This document shows, piece after piece, positions 1 through 7,905 of a DNA stretch of 64,000 nt. Below the pieces are notes generated by a model. It was given only the letters and a program-made list of their open reading frames with translations, was not told the origin of the DNA and made no database searches. Made by a program: the position numbers and the translations under genes. Origin of the DNA: Flavobacterium sp. 9 (GTDB lineage: Bacteria > Bacteroidota > Bacteroidia > Flavobacteriales > Flavobacteriaceae); contig NZ_PEEU01000001.1 of NCBI RefSeq assembly GCF_002754195.1, positions 5,208,001-5,272,000 on the forward strand, written 5' to 3'. The first letter of the stretch is position 1; every line of letters begins with the position of its first letter.

Positions 1-1
1 C

Positions 2-409
2 ATACTAATCGAAAATACCATAAAAAGTGATGGCAGGATCGTGTCAGTTGTCGGATTAGGACTAAATGTCAATCAAACTAATTTTGATCAATTGCCAAAT
101 GCTTCTTCCTTGTCAGTTATCGCAGGACATTCTTTTGATAAAGATGCTTTGCCTGTTTTAATTATCGAAAAAATGAAAGAAAAAATCGAATTATGGAACA
201 CTAATTCAGAGGATTTCTGGACAACTTACTTTGATACTTTATTCCGAAAAGGCGTTCCAATGCCTTTCAAAAATCTCAATTCTGAAAACTCAGGACAGAA
301 TTTTATGGGAATTATTCAAGGTGTTTCTTCCGTTGGAAAAATTCAAATTTTGCTTGAAGATGATTCTGTTTCAGAATTTGACATTAAAGAAGTTCAGATG
401 CTTTATTAA
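2..409 (+). CDS. birA: Biotin--protein ligase, C-terminal part (5' end cut by window)
   Basis: The reading frame is open from base 2, so the gene starts before the window and 135 codons remain. Biotin-protein ligase activates biotin with ATP and attaches it to a lysine of carboxyl-carrier proteins in the cytoplasm. The visible part holds the family's GLGLNVNQ segment, which follows the core sheet of the catalytic domain, and a small C-terminal SH3-like domain (last ~45 residues). An internal GTG at base 41 could be mistaken for a start, but it lies inside the conserved domain. No N-terminal HTH can be judged because that end is missing. The assignment rests on the GLGLNVN motif and the residues around it. 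Confidence 0.82.
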   Translation: MLIENTIKSDGRIVSVVGLGLNVNQTNFDQLPNASSLSVIAGHSFDKDALPVLIIEKMKEKIELWNTNSEDFWTTYFDTLFRKGVPMPFKNLNSENSGQNFMGIIQGVSSVGKIQILLEDDSVSEFDIKEVQMLY

Positions 410-470
410 TGGTTCTGAGGTTTTGAGTTGCTAAGGTTCTAAGGTTTTTTATCGAATTATAATACGTCTG

Positions 471-551
471 TCATTGCGAGGAACGAAGCAACCACGATAT
501 CAAATTACTTATCGATTCACAAAAGTGAGATTGCTTCGTTCCTCGCAATGA
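471..551. repeat. Palindromic intergenic element, TCATTGCGAGGAACGAAGCAA type
   Basis: Two 21-base arms (471-491 and 531-551) are exact reverse complements around a 39-base loop. A second copy lies at 21561-21647. Both are intergenic and neither contains an ORF. The form is that of a small non-coding palindromic repeat (REP or MITE-like). Confidence 0.85.
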
Positions 552-603
552 CTAAAATCAGCATAAATCCGTTTAATCTGCCAAATCCGCGGGCTATTTC
601 TTT

Positions 604-1260
604 TTAAACCTCAACTACTTTTATTGGTTTTGGCGCTATTTTTCGGTTCCAATAAATAATATAAAAAGTTCCTAATATTGAAGGCGTTATCCAGGCGATT
701 ACATTTCCAATTCCAATTCCGGCAACAATAAATGCGGTTACTGACGCAATTAAAGCTCCAATCATTTTTCCGATGTGTTTAGAAAGCCAGTTTTTATTTG
801 ATACTGAAAGCTTTTTGAAGAAAATGAAATCTTTAACTGTCATGTAAAATCCAAAACCACCAAAGAAAGTAAACAAAATACCATTTTCAATAGCATTTAA
901 TTGGCAATATATTCCAATAGAAATCATTATTACAGAAAAGAACAACATACTGCCGGAGATTAATTTATCTGTAAAATCAGCTTTTGATTTACGTTTAAAA
1001 CTTAACGCTCGGTTTCCGGAGATAACCAGATAAATAGTAAACAATCCAATCAGGAATAAAAAGATATTCTGATGATTTGGCATCCAGCAAATCGGAATCG
1101 AAATAAGAGAGCTTGTAACCATTCCTATAGAAAATAGTTTACCCATTCTTTGGTGTAATACTCCACCTTTTTTGACCATAATACTTCCAATTCCTGTAAT
1201 AAGTCCAATTCCGCCAAAGAAGGCATGAATGTAAATTAAAATCTTGATAGTTGCTTCCAT
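604..1260 (-). CDS. DUF2306-like integral membrane protein
   Basis: This 218-residue protein is almost entirely hydrophobic, with about six predicted membrane spans. The N-terminal pattern (IHAFFGGIGLITG, then KKGGVLHQRMGK) matches the His/Gly-rich start of DUF2306-type predicted membrane proteins. The histidines in spans 1 and 2 could bind metal or haem, but that is speculation. The ATG lies directly before the first span. It stands alone, convergent with birA and separated from the next minus-strand gene by a repeat-rich spacer. The biochemical role is unknown. Confidence 0.6.
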   Translation of the reverse strand: MEATIKILIYIHAFFGGIGLITGIGSIMVKKGGVLHQRMGKLFSIGMVTSSLISIPICWMPNHQNIFLFLIGLFTIYLVISGNRALSFKRKSKADFTDKLISGSMLFFSVIMISIGIYCQLNAIENGILFTFFGGFGFYMTVKDFIFFKKLSVSNKNWLSKHIGKMIGALIASVTAFIVAGIGIGNVIAWITPSILGTFYIIYWNRKIAPKPIKVVEV

Positions 1261-1410
1261 AACTTGGTTTTTGTTAGTTGATGGATCAAACTTCGGTCAA
1301 TAATTTAGGCTGGAATAATTAATAGTTCTGAACTGTATTTTTTTGAGGATGAAGTGTTTTTTTTAAGGTTCAAAGGAGCAAAGGTTCAGAGGTTCAAAGG
1401 TTTTCTGTAG

Positions 1411-1437
1411 AGACGCACAGCAGTGCGTCTTTTTTTT
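1411..1437 (+). repeat. Short hairpin with T-tract
   Basis: AGACGCAC and GTGCGTCT pair around a four-base loop and are followed by seven T. It has the shape of an intrinsic terminator, but the nearest upstream plus-strand gene ends a kilobase away, so it is more likely a dispersed repeat. Confidence 0.55.
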
Positions 1438-1520
1438 GATCTCGCAAAAAGATGCTAATTGTTTTTTTGAGGTTCTGAGACTCTAAGTTGCTAAGGAACT
1501 AAGCTTTTTTCTTTATGCAT

Positions 1521-1552
1521 AAAAAAAGCCTGATCGTAAAATCAGACTTTTT
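1521..1552 (-). terminator. Intrinsic terminator of the pyrE-SRPBCC unit
   Basis: Read on the minus strand, AAAAAGTCTGAT pairs with ATCAGGCTTTTT (one mismatch) and is followed by a T-run. It lies about 50 bases after the SRPBCC stop codon. Confidence 0.75.
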
Positions 1553-1601
1553 AAATTTTATATAATTCGAAAACTAATAATTAACAATCAATAATCAATA
1601 A

Positions 1602-1994
1602 TTATAGTTTTGTCATATTAGTTGCTAGAGTTTCGATGAATTTGCTAATTGGTCCTTTGATCATCATAGCCATCATAGCATTAAATTCTCCTTCGAATTG
1701 AAGTTGTACAGCACTTTCAGTATCAGAAACACTATCAATGTTTGAAACCAAAGTAAATGGAAGTTTATCACTTGCAGCTCCAAGAACAATTTTGTTTGGT
1801 GCTACTTTCTCCTTCATTTTTAGTTTTATTTCCGGCATACCTTTCAATCCAAAAATAAAAGCATCTTCGCCTGTTACTTCAAATTTAGCAATATTATCCG
1901 GCATTAATTTTTCAAAATTCTTAACATCAGTCAATAAATCAAATAAATCTTGAGCTGATTTCTGAACAGTAACTTTTGGACTTTCTAAGTTCAT
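1602..1994 (-). CDS. SRPBCC-fold protein
   Basis: A 130-residue soluble protein with the START/Bet v 1-like pattern: an N-terminal strand (SPKVTV), a helix carrying DLFDLLTDVKNFEKLMP, an antiparallel sheet and a long C-terminal helix. Proteins of this fold bind hydrophobic ligands in a central cavity. The ligand cannot be told from the sequence. It lies 130 bases downstream of pyrE on the same strand and shares its terminator, so the two are probably co-transcribed. Confidence 0.75.
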   Translation of the reverse strand: MNLESPKVTVQKSAQDLFDLLTDVKNFEKLMPDNIAKFEVTGEDAFIFGLKGMPEIKLKMKEKVAPNKIVLGAASDKLPFTLVSNIDSVSDTESAVQLQFEGEFNAMMAMMIKGPISKFIETLATNMTKL

Positions 1995-2124
1995 ATTTTA
2001 TTTTTATTTAAATAATATCGTGTTTTTTACCGCAAAGTGCGCAAGGTTTTTTTTATGTTGTAAACTTTATAGAAACGAAAAGTTCGCAAAGCTTTATCTT
2101 GAAAATTAATTTAGCAATCTAAAA

Positions 2125-2772
2125 TTATTCTTCCTGTCCCCAAGTCGATGGAATTGCATTCCATTCCTGCAAAGTCGATTGTTGTTCTTCGGTAATGTAT
2201 TGTTTTTGAACCGCTAATTCTAATAAGTTTTCATAATTACTTAATGTATACAAATCGATATTAGCATTTTTAAAGTTTTCTTCGGCAACACCAAAACCGT
2301 ATGTAAAAATCGCTGCCATACCTTTTATATTGGCACCTTCGTTGCGTAAAGCTTCCACAGCCATTAAACTACTGTTTCCTGTGCTGATTAAATCTTCAAC
2401 GACAACAACATTTTGACCTTTTTGTAAAAAACCTTCAACTTGGTTCTGTCTTCCGTGTTTTTTAGCTTCCGGACGCACATATACAAATGGTAATCCAAGG
2501 CTTTCGGCAACAAGAATTCCAATACCAATGGCGCCTGTAGCAACACCGGCAATGACATCTGGTTTCCCAAATTGTTTTTCAATGTTTTTCGCAAACTCAT
2601 CACGAACATAGTTTCGGATGATAGGAAATGAAAGAATTAACCTATTATCGCAGTAAATAGGAGATTTCCAACCAGAAGCCCATGTAAAAGGATTTTCGGG
2701 ATTCAATTTAATTGCATTTATTTGCAAAAGCAATTCGGCTGTTTTTTCGGCAGTATCTTTATTAAAAATCAT
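2125..2772 (-). CDS. pyrE: Orotate phosphoribosyltransferase
   Basis: Catalyses orotate + PRPP to orotidine 5'-monophosphate in pyrimidine synthesis. The 215-residue protein shows the PRPP-binding loop VVVVEDLISTGNSS (122-135), an R-x-E-A-K-K-H-G-R segment (100-108) typical of the mobile catalytic loop, and ASGWKSPIYCDNR (32-44). I chose the ATG at 2772 rather than an in-frame start 33 bases further out, because MIFNKDTAEK is the natural N terminus and a -7 box sits four bases before it. The first gene of a divergent pair with the NUDIX gene: only seven bases separate the two start codons. Confidence 0.93.
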   Translation of the reverse strand: MIFNKDTAEKTAELLLQINAIKLNPENPFTWASGWKSPIYCDNRLILSFPIIRNYVRDEFAKNIEKQFGKPDVIAGVATGAIGIGILVAESLGLPFVYVRPEAKKHGRQNQVEGFLQKGQNVVVVEDLISTGNSSLMAVEALRNEGANIKGMAAIFTYGFGVAEENFKNANIDLYTLSNYENLLELAVQKQYITEEQQSTLQEWNAIPSTWGQEE

Positions 2773-2776
2773 AGTA

Positions 2777-2806
2777 CAAATGTATAAAGTTTTTGTGAAC
2801 GACAAA
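2777..2806 (-). promoter_or_regulatory. pyrE promoter, inside the NUDIX reading frame
   Basis: On the minus strand, TTTG (2806-2803), an 18-base spacer and TACATTTG (2784-2777) match the Bacteroidetes -33/-7 consensus. The box ends four bases before the pyrE ATG, so the transcript is probably leaderless. The whole promoter overlaps the first codons of the divergent NUDIX gene. Confidence 0.65.
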
Positions 2807-3388
2807 CCACTTTTTTTGACAAATGAAATCTCAAGAGAGACTAATTTTCAATTATTCCTATTAGAGAGTATTGATATCGAGCAGCTTATAGTGAAAATTT
2901 TTCAAAATAAAATTCAAAAGGCTTACTTATATCATCCTGACGAAAAGGAAATAATGAAAACATTAAAAGCCAAAATTCCTGTACAAAAAGCGGGCGGAGG
3001 CTTTGTGTACAATAAAAAAGGTGAGGTTTTATTCATCTTCAGAAATGGAAAATGGGACTTACCAAAAGGCGGAATCGAGAAAGGCGAGGAGATTGAAGCC
3101 ACTGCAATGCGCGAAGTCGAAGAAGAAACCGGTGTAAACCAATTAAGAATTACGAATAAACTTCAAAAAACATATCACATTTTTAAACGCAACGGAAAAT
3201 ACAAGCTTAAAATCACACATTGGTTCGAAATGTTTTCAGATTTTGAAGGAATTCCAGTTGGTCAAGCCAATGAAGGAATCGAAAAAGTAGCTTGGTTAAA
3301 TCCGGAACAAATCAAAGAAGCGCTTAAAAACTCGTACGAAAACATCAAATTATTGTTTGAAGAAGAGAATGAAGTTAAAGTAGAGTAA
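2780..3388 (+). CDS. NUDIX hydrolase
   Basis: Hydrolyses a nucleoside diphosphate linked to another moiety; the substrate is unknown. The full Nudix box G-x5-E-x7-REVEEETGV lies at residues 97-119. The first ~70 residues form an extra N-terminal region, and the C terminus is acidic. Total length is 202 residues. The ATG directly follows the pyrE start on the other strand. A possible -7 box (TATCTTTA, 2754-2761) lies inside pyrE, so the two genes probably interfere with or balance each other at the promoter. Confidence 0.88.
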   Translation: MYKVFVNDKPLFLTNEISRETNFQLFLLESIDIEQLIVKIFQNKIQKAYLYHPDEKEIMKTLKAKIPVQKAGGGFVYNKKGEVLFIFRNGKWDLPKGGIEKGEEIEATAMREVEEETGVNQLRITNKLQKTYHIFKRNGKYKLKITHWFEMFSDFEGIPVGQANEGIEKVAWLNPEQIKEALKNSYENIKLLFEEENEVKVE

Positions 3389-3527
3389 CTTTATAGAAGC
3401 AAGAAAAAAGATTATAGAAGAAAGAAGCAAGAAGCAAGACTTGAGAGAATCAAGAAGAAAGATTTATAAAAAAAGAAAAAACTTAGCACCTTAGCATCTC
3501 AGAACCTCAGCACCTTTTCACAGAAGC

Positions 3528-4211
3528 TTAAGAAAAATTAGCTATTTGCGTTAATCTTTGAATATTTAGTAATTGTATCTTGCGTCCTTCCATCCAGATA
3601 AGATTATCATCTTTAAAATCGTGAAGAACTCTTGCCAGTGTTTCATTTGCTGTACCGGCCATGTTTGCTAAATCAGCTCGTGAAAGCATAATAAAAACTA
3701 TTTTTTCAGTATCACATATTTTGTATTTATCATGCAATATCAACAAACTAAGAGCAACTCGTTCTCTAACTGTTCTTTGTGATAATACTGCCATAAGATT
3801 TACCATAACACTAAATTCGTGACTTAAACTTTTTAATAATAGTCTTGAAAATATTACCGAAGTATCAAGTAAGTCAATAAAATCATCTTTTGAAATAAAT
3901 GAAATTACAGCATTTTCAATAGTCACAGTAGTATCGCCATAAGATTCTTCGCTTAAAATGGCAGAATATCCAAAAAATTCACCAGAATTGTAGATGTATA
4001 TAATTTGTTCCCGACCGTCATTATCGACCTTATACTTTTTAACTTTTCCCTCTTTTACATAAAAAATACCTGTAGGCAAAGTTCCTTCGGTAAAAACAGC
4101 TTCATTTTTGCGATATTTTTTATGTTGCATTACTTTTTCGAGCGATTCCTTATCAATTTTAGGAAGCTCATTTAGAAGATATTGATTATTGAAAATAAAT
4201 TTTGAAATCAT
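3528..4211 (-). CDS. Crp/Fnr-family transcriptional regulator
   Basis: A 227-residue regulator with an N-terminal cyclic-nucleotide-binding-type beta-roll (about 20-120), a long dimer helix (about 120-150) and a C-terminal winged helix (about 150-225). The recognition helix carries E190, A193 and R194, close to the E-xx-S-R contact pattern of FNR. Only one cysteine (C166) is present, so it cannot hold an FNR-type 4Fe-4S cluster. A perfect TTGAT-N4-ATCAA palindrome lies 44 bases upstream, which suggests autoregulation and control of the divergent genes. The effector is unknown. Confidence 0.85.
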   Translation of the reverse strand: MISKFIFNNQYLLNELPKIDKESLEKVMQHKKYRKNEAVFTEGTLPTGIFYVKEGKVKKYKVDNDGREQIIYIYNSGEFFGYSAILSEESYGDTTVTIENAVISFISKDDFIDLLDTSVIFSRLLLKSLSHEFSVMVNLMAVLSQRTVRERVALSLLILHDKYKICDTEKIVFIMLSRADLANMAGTANETLARVLHDFKDDNLIWMEGRKIQLLNIQRLTQIANFS

Positions 4212-4254
4212 AGATAATCAAAAATACACTAATTTTCTTTTTTACCCATTAGAC

Positions 4255-4268
4255 TTGATTTAAATCAA
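4255..4268. promoter_or_regulatory. Perfect FNR/CRP-type palindrome
   Basis: TTGATTTAAATCAA matches the TTGAT-N4-ATCAA consensus exactly. It lies between the Crp/Fnr gene and the GcvH-like gene. A weak -7-like TACTTTTA at 4313-4320 would place the site centre near -61 for the rightward transcript, a classic class I activator position. That last point is inference. Confidence 0.7.
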
Positions 4269-4387
4269 ATTTTAAAAACATATTAATCTGTATGTTTTAC
4301 TTCTAATCAACTTACTTTTACTTTAACGAAAAGTTGTTTTAATGTTTTAAGTTTTGATAGAGAAAGATATCTTATAAAAAGCGGAAT

Positions 4388-4768
4388 ATGTTCATACCTA
4401 AAAGTCTTTACTATACTAAAAATCATTTATGGTTACGAAAAATTGGATTATGGGATTTCTATATTGGTATAACAGATTATGCCCAGAAGGAAATTGGCAA
4501 TATTGAATTAGTAGAATTAGAATTGAAAGGTTTTAATATAAAAAAAGATGCAAAATGGGGATTAATTCACGCAACGAATCATAAATTAACCCTTATTGCT
4601 CCTTTAGATTGCAAAATTAAGGCAACTAATAGTATCTTGCAGGAAAATACATCTATAATTAATTCAGATCCTTATTGTCATTGGTTTTTAAGAGTAACGG
4701 TTGATAAACATGATCATTATTTTTTATCCAATGAAGAATACAAAGAACATACATTAAATGATTTTTAA
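4388..4768 (+). CDS. GcvH-like protein lacking the lipoyl lysine
   Basis: The 126-residue protein follows the glycine-cleavage H-protein pattern: Y-x-x-x-H-x-W near the N terminus, then GITDYAQKEIGNI (27-39), then an IAP turn (70-72) and IINSDPY (90-96). In true H proteins a lysine sits seven residues before the Ala of the AP turn and carries lipoate. Here that position is N64, and the nearest lysine (K66) is two residues off. The canonical ESVKA motif is replaced by HATNH. It therefore probably cannot act in glycine cleavage. It overlaps the next gene by 11 bases and faces a Crp/Fnr regulator. Confidence 0.75.
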   Translation: MFIPKSLYYTKNHLWLRKIGLWDFYIGITDYAQKEIGNIELVELELKGFNIKKDAKWGLIHATNHKLTLIAPLDCKIKATNSILQENTSIINSDPYCHWFLRVTVDKHDHYFLSNEEYKEHTLNDF

Positions 4769-5354
4769 ATCTCTAAGAGAAGACATAGACATAGAAGACT
4801 GCAAGTTTAATATGTTATACTCAACCCGAATTAGAAGACTTTCAGAACGCCATTGGACTCCGGTTGCTATTGCCAAAATTGCAGCAGATTATCTGGTTGA
4901 CAAACCCAACAAAAAAGTATTAGATATTGGAGCAGGCGTGGGCAAATTTTGTTTAGTAGGCGCAGCCACAACAAAAGGCTTTTTTTATGGAGTCGAACAA
5001 AGAGCATCACTTACAAAACTATCCCAAAAAATAGCAGAAAAGCATAGTGTCAAAAATGTTGAATTTATTCATTCAAATATCACTGAGATTTCCTTTTCAG
5101 ATTACGATGCATTTTATTTTTACAATTCTTTTTTCGAAAATATAGACACATCTTGTCCCATCGATAAAATCGTGATTCCCTGTCGCGAATTGTTTGCTTC
5201 CTATTCTAATTATGTGAGAGAGCAGTTAAACAAGATGCCCAAATATACAAGACTTGTAACCTATTGGAGTACGTGGGAAGAAATACCCGAAAGCTTTGAT
5301 TTAGAATATTCTGCCTGTGACGGAATATTAAATTTCTGGAAAAAGAGGTCTTAA
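4758..5354 (+). CDS. Class I SAM-dependent methyltransferase-like protein
   Basis: A 198-residue protein with the SAM-binding motif VLDIGAGVGKFC (54-65), an acidic residue at the end of strand 2 (GVE, E80) and a motif IV-like YDAFYFYNSFFEN (about 116-128). The substrate is unknown. The ATG lies inside the end of the GcvH-like gene (11-base overlap), so the two are translationally coupled and probably act together. The GAGVGKFC..A pattern is reminiscent of DOT1-like or small-molecule methyltransferases, without a firm match. Confidence 0.75.
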   Translation: MIFKSLREDIDIEDCKFNMLYSTRIRRLSERHWTPVAIAKIAADYLVDKPNKKVLDIGAGVGKFCLVGAATTKGFFYGVEQRASLTKLSQKIAEKHSVKNVEFIHSNITEISFSDYDAFYFYNSFFENIDTSCPIDKIVIPCRELFASYSNYVREQLNKMPKYTRLVTYWSTWEEIPESFDLEYSACDGILNFWKKRS

Positions 5355-5390
5355 ATTATTCATCAAATATAGTTTTATAAGGAGTTTTAC

Positions 5391-5518
5391 TTGGGCGTGC
5401 CACCACTTAAAAAAAGGCCTAAGAAACTTTACGCACATTAGGCCTTTTCTTAAATGCTGTCGGGCTATTCATACTGCTTCGGCAGTTTACTTCTATCCCT
5501 CACGCGAGCTGCACTTTG
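5391..5518. repeat. 128-base GGGCGTGCC-type repeat, copy A
   Basis: Starts TTGGGCGTGCCACCACTT and ends CTGCACTTTG. It contains a hairpin AAGGCCTAA/TTAGGCCTT followed by TTTTC, then a second imperfect palindrome around ACTGCTTCGGCAGT. A nearly identical copy of the same length lies at 7906-8033. Its position just after the methyltransferase stop suggests that it doubles as a terminator. Confidence 0.88.
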
Positions 5519-5603
5519 TCATAAAAACTAAGAATAATCTTAGTAAGATTTAAAATTAAATTGTATTTTCGTTTGTATAGATTAATCAACTAAATAAACA
5601 TTT

Positions 5604-5834
5604 ATGTCATTTCAAGCATATTTAAAAACCATAAAAGAAAAAACCGGCAACGGTCCCGCCGAATTTCGAGCATTGGCAGAACAAAAAAGCTTCACACAAG
5701 ACGGAAAACTCAAACCCGATGTAAAAGCAGGAGATATTGTAAATTGGCTTAAAGCAGATTTTGAATTAGGACAAGGACACGCAATGGCAATTTATGCATT
5801 GCTAAAAGGAATAAAAGACGAAAATAGCCAGTAA
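5604..5834 (+). CDS. DUF4287-family small protein
   Basis: A 76-residue soluble protein. The pattern SFQAYLKTIKEKTG, then a central basic region, then GDIVNWLKADFELGQGHAMAIYALLK is typical of DUF4287, a small helical domain of unknown function that also occurs in larger proteins. A strong terminator follows 40 bases after the stop. It stands alone between two repeats. Confidence 0.85.
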   Translation: MSFQAYLKTIKEKTGNGPAEFRALAEQKSFTQDGKLKPDVKAGDIVNWLKADFELGQGHAMAIYALLKGIKDENSQ

Positions 5835-5874
5835 AGATTTTAAAATAGTAACTTTATAGGAGCACTTCGCCATC

Positions 5875-5918
5875 AAAAAAAGCCTAATGAATACAAATAT
5901 TCATTAGGCTTTTTTTTA
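5875..5918 (+). terminator. Terminator of the DUF4287 gene, part of a degenerate repeat copy
   Basis: AAAAAGCCTAATGAAT pairs with ATTCATTAGGCTTTTT around a short loop, with a T-run. The surrounding 5850-5960 aligns loosely with the 128-base GGGCGTGCC repeats: same CCTAA/TTAGG stem position, then AAATGCTGCCGATCTAT. It looks like a decayed third copy used as a terminator. Confidence 0.75.
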
Positions 5919-5960
5919 AATGCTGCCGATCTATATGTTCCGATGTGGCGGATAACCTTT

Positions 5961-6239
5961 CGTTATAAAAACATGGATTACAGTTAATAATTTTTCATAT
6001 TTATTTGTAACATTTCTTATATTTTTCTACTAACTAAGTTCATTGTGAAAACTTTTCTCAGAGATATTAAGTACTCTTTTTGATAAGAATTTTACTTTAA
6101 AATAAAACTAACCAACCACTAAATCCAAAAATAACCATATGAATTCATCTTAAAGAAATAAAAAATTAAGTTTTTAGAGCAAACTCAACCGTAACAGCTC
6201 TCATTTTCCATAAATTATCAAAATAAAAAAAATAAAAGA
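5961..6239 (+). other. Long AT-rich leader before the GLUG lipoprotein gene
   Basis: There is no ORF, and I found no clear TAnnTTTG box. The stretch is AT-rich. A convincing ribosome binding site is not visible, as is usual in Bacteroidota. Confidence 0.4.
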
Positions 6240-7817
6240 ATGATTAAAAAATTAAAAATTACTGCACAGCAATTATTCAAATATACAGGCATGTTGGCAT
6301 TATTACTTGTAGTTGGTTATTCATGTTCAAATGAAGGAATTGACGAAGGCGTAGTAAAACCATTAAGTAGTGCCAAAGCAATTATCTCTTTTTCATTTGT
6401 AAATCCTGTAGTAAAAGGAACCATTGATGAAAGTGCACATACCATTTCGCTTACATTTCCTTCGGGAACAGATTTAACTAATCTCGCAGCTACATTTACC
6501 ACAACAGGAACTAAAGTTACTGTAGCTGACGTTGTTCAGGTAAGTGGTACAACCAAAAATAATTTTAGCAAAACCATAACTTATACCGTTACAGCAGAAG
6601 ATGGTACGAAACAAAATTACACAATAACACCTCCTAATTCGGCAGATATATTAGGTTTTGCTTTTGAAGGTTCTAATGACGAAACATATTGGGAACTTTC
6701 TGGACTAAAAGAAGGAACAAACACAATTTACAATGCTCCGGCTGGTGTTGAATTTATTACAGGATTTCCAATTTTGCCTCCAGGAGCCGAAGTAACACAA
6801 TCTGGAAACAACGAAGAAAGTGACTATAATACAACAGGATTTAGTTTTACAGTAACTGCCGGTGACGGAAAGACCAAAAAATCATATATTATCAAAATAC
6901 CAGCTTACGACAAAGATGCAAATCCTTACGGAATCTATACTCCAACGCATCTTCTGGAAGTAGACAATAATCTTTTGGCTAACTTTAAAGTAATGAATGA
7001 CATTACTATGCCTGCGGTTAATGGTACGGAAATATTGGCTCCGGATTATGCAACTTCAGGTTGGATGCCAATTGGAGATTTCGAAAGTTTCAGAGGAACT
7101 TTAGACGGAAATAATCACGTAATCAAAAACTTGACTATCAAGAGAACCAGCCATGACGATGTTGCATTTATTTCGACATTAGGCGCCAAAGGAGTTGTAA
7201 AAAATCTAGGATTAACAGCCGTAAACATTCAAGGTAGCGGAAACGTAGGCGCTTTGGTTGCTAATAATGTTGGAGGAACCATTTCTCACTGTTATTCTAC
7301 CGGAACAGTTACTTCTACAGGACTTTCGACTCAGAATCACGTGGGAGGTTTGGTTGGAATCAATAATGATGCTAACGGAAAAGCCGGTAAACTTTTAAAC
7401 AGTTATAGTACCGTAAATGTTTCAGGAAAAGATTCATTTGTAGGAGGTTTAGTAGGCTACAATTACCTTTGCGCAGTCGAAAATTGCTACGCTACAGGTT
7501 CTGTAACCGGACCATACAAAAACGGAGGAGCACTTATTGGCAAGAACGCTACCGAAATCATCAATTGTTACGCTACTGGAAAAGTAGAAACTGGTGGCGG
7601 ATTAGTTGGTTTAAATTTTAACTGGAGTTCAGCACCAAATTGCTTTTGGGATACTCAAACTACAGGACAAACGACTTCGGACGATGGAGGAGATGCAGTT
7701 GGAAAAACAACGGCCGAAATGAAATCAGGAACTCCATATAGCAATACCTGGACAGCTGCAAATTGGATATTTACTTCAGGTAAATACCCAACATTAGTAG
7801 GAGTTGGAGGGCAATAA
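6240..7817 (+). CDS. Surface lipoprotein with DUF5018-like and GLUG-repeat domains
   Basis: A 525-residue protein. A lipobox ends at C29 (VVGYSC), so it is probably a membrane-anchored or surface-exposed lipoprotein. Residues about 40-130 match the DUF5018-type beta-sandwich (a TYTVTAEDGTKQNYTI-like end). A second similar sandwich follows at about 135-225. Residues about 320-470 hold GLUG-type repeats (GGLVG..N, ..NCYATG.V), which form a beta-helix. Such proteins in Bacteroidota are thought to act in adhesion or carbohydrate binding. No catalytic residues are evident. Confidence 0.78.
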   Translation: MIKKLKITAQQLFKYTGMLALLLVVGYSCSNEGIDEGVVKPLSSAKAIISFSFVNPVVKGTIDESAHTISLTFPSGTDLTNLAATFTTTGTKVTVADVVQVSGTTKNNFSKTITYTVTAEDGTKQNYTITPPNSADILGFAFEGSNDETYWELSGLKEGTNTIYNAPAGVEFITGFPILPPGAEVTQSGNNEESDYNTTGFSFTVTAGDGKTKKSYIIKIPAYDKDANPYGIYTPTHLLEVDNNLLANFKVMNDITMPAVNGTEILAPDYATSGWMPIGDFESFRGTLDGNNHVIKNLTIKRTSHDDVAFISTLGAKGVVKNLGLTAVNIQGSGNVGALVANNVGGTISHCYSTGTVTSTGLSTQNHVGGLVGINNDANGKAGKLLNSYSTVNVSGKDSFVGGLVGYNYLCAVENCYATGSVTGPYKNGGALIGKNATEIINCYATGKVETGGGLVGLNFNWSSAPNCFWDTQTTGQTTSDDGGDAVGKTTAEMKSGTPYSNTWTAANWIFTSGKYPTLVGVGGQ

Positions 7818-7841
7818 AAATCGCTTTTTCTTTATAAATAT

Positions 7842-7876
7842 AAAACCTCGTAATCATTTAGATTACGAGGTTTTTT
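7842..7876 (+). terminator. Intrinsic terminator of the GLUG lipoprotein gene
   Basis: AAAACCTCGTAATC pairs with GATTACGAGGTTTT around a five-base loop and is followed by T residues. It lies 25 bases after the stop codon. Confidence 0.9.
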
Positions 7877-7905
7877 GCTTTTTAGAAACTCATTTTAATA
7901 ATAAT

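Larger units (their letters stand above)
1261..1601. other. Repeat-rich spacer without a gene
   Basis: I see no coding region. The spacer holds short degenerate direct repeats (AGGTTCAAAGG-type at about 1368-1402 and TTCTGAG/CTAAGTTGCTAAGG-type at about 1470-1510), a hairpin at 1411-1430, and the terminator of the pyrE operon at 1521-1552. Confidence 0.7.
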
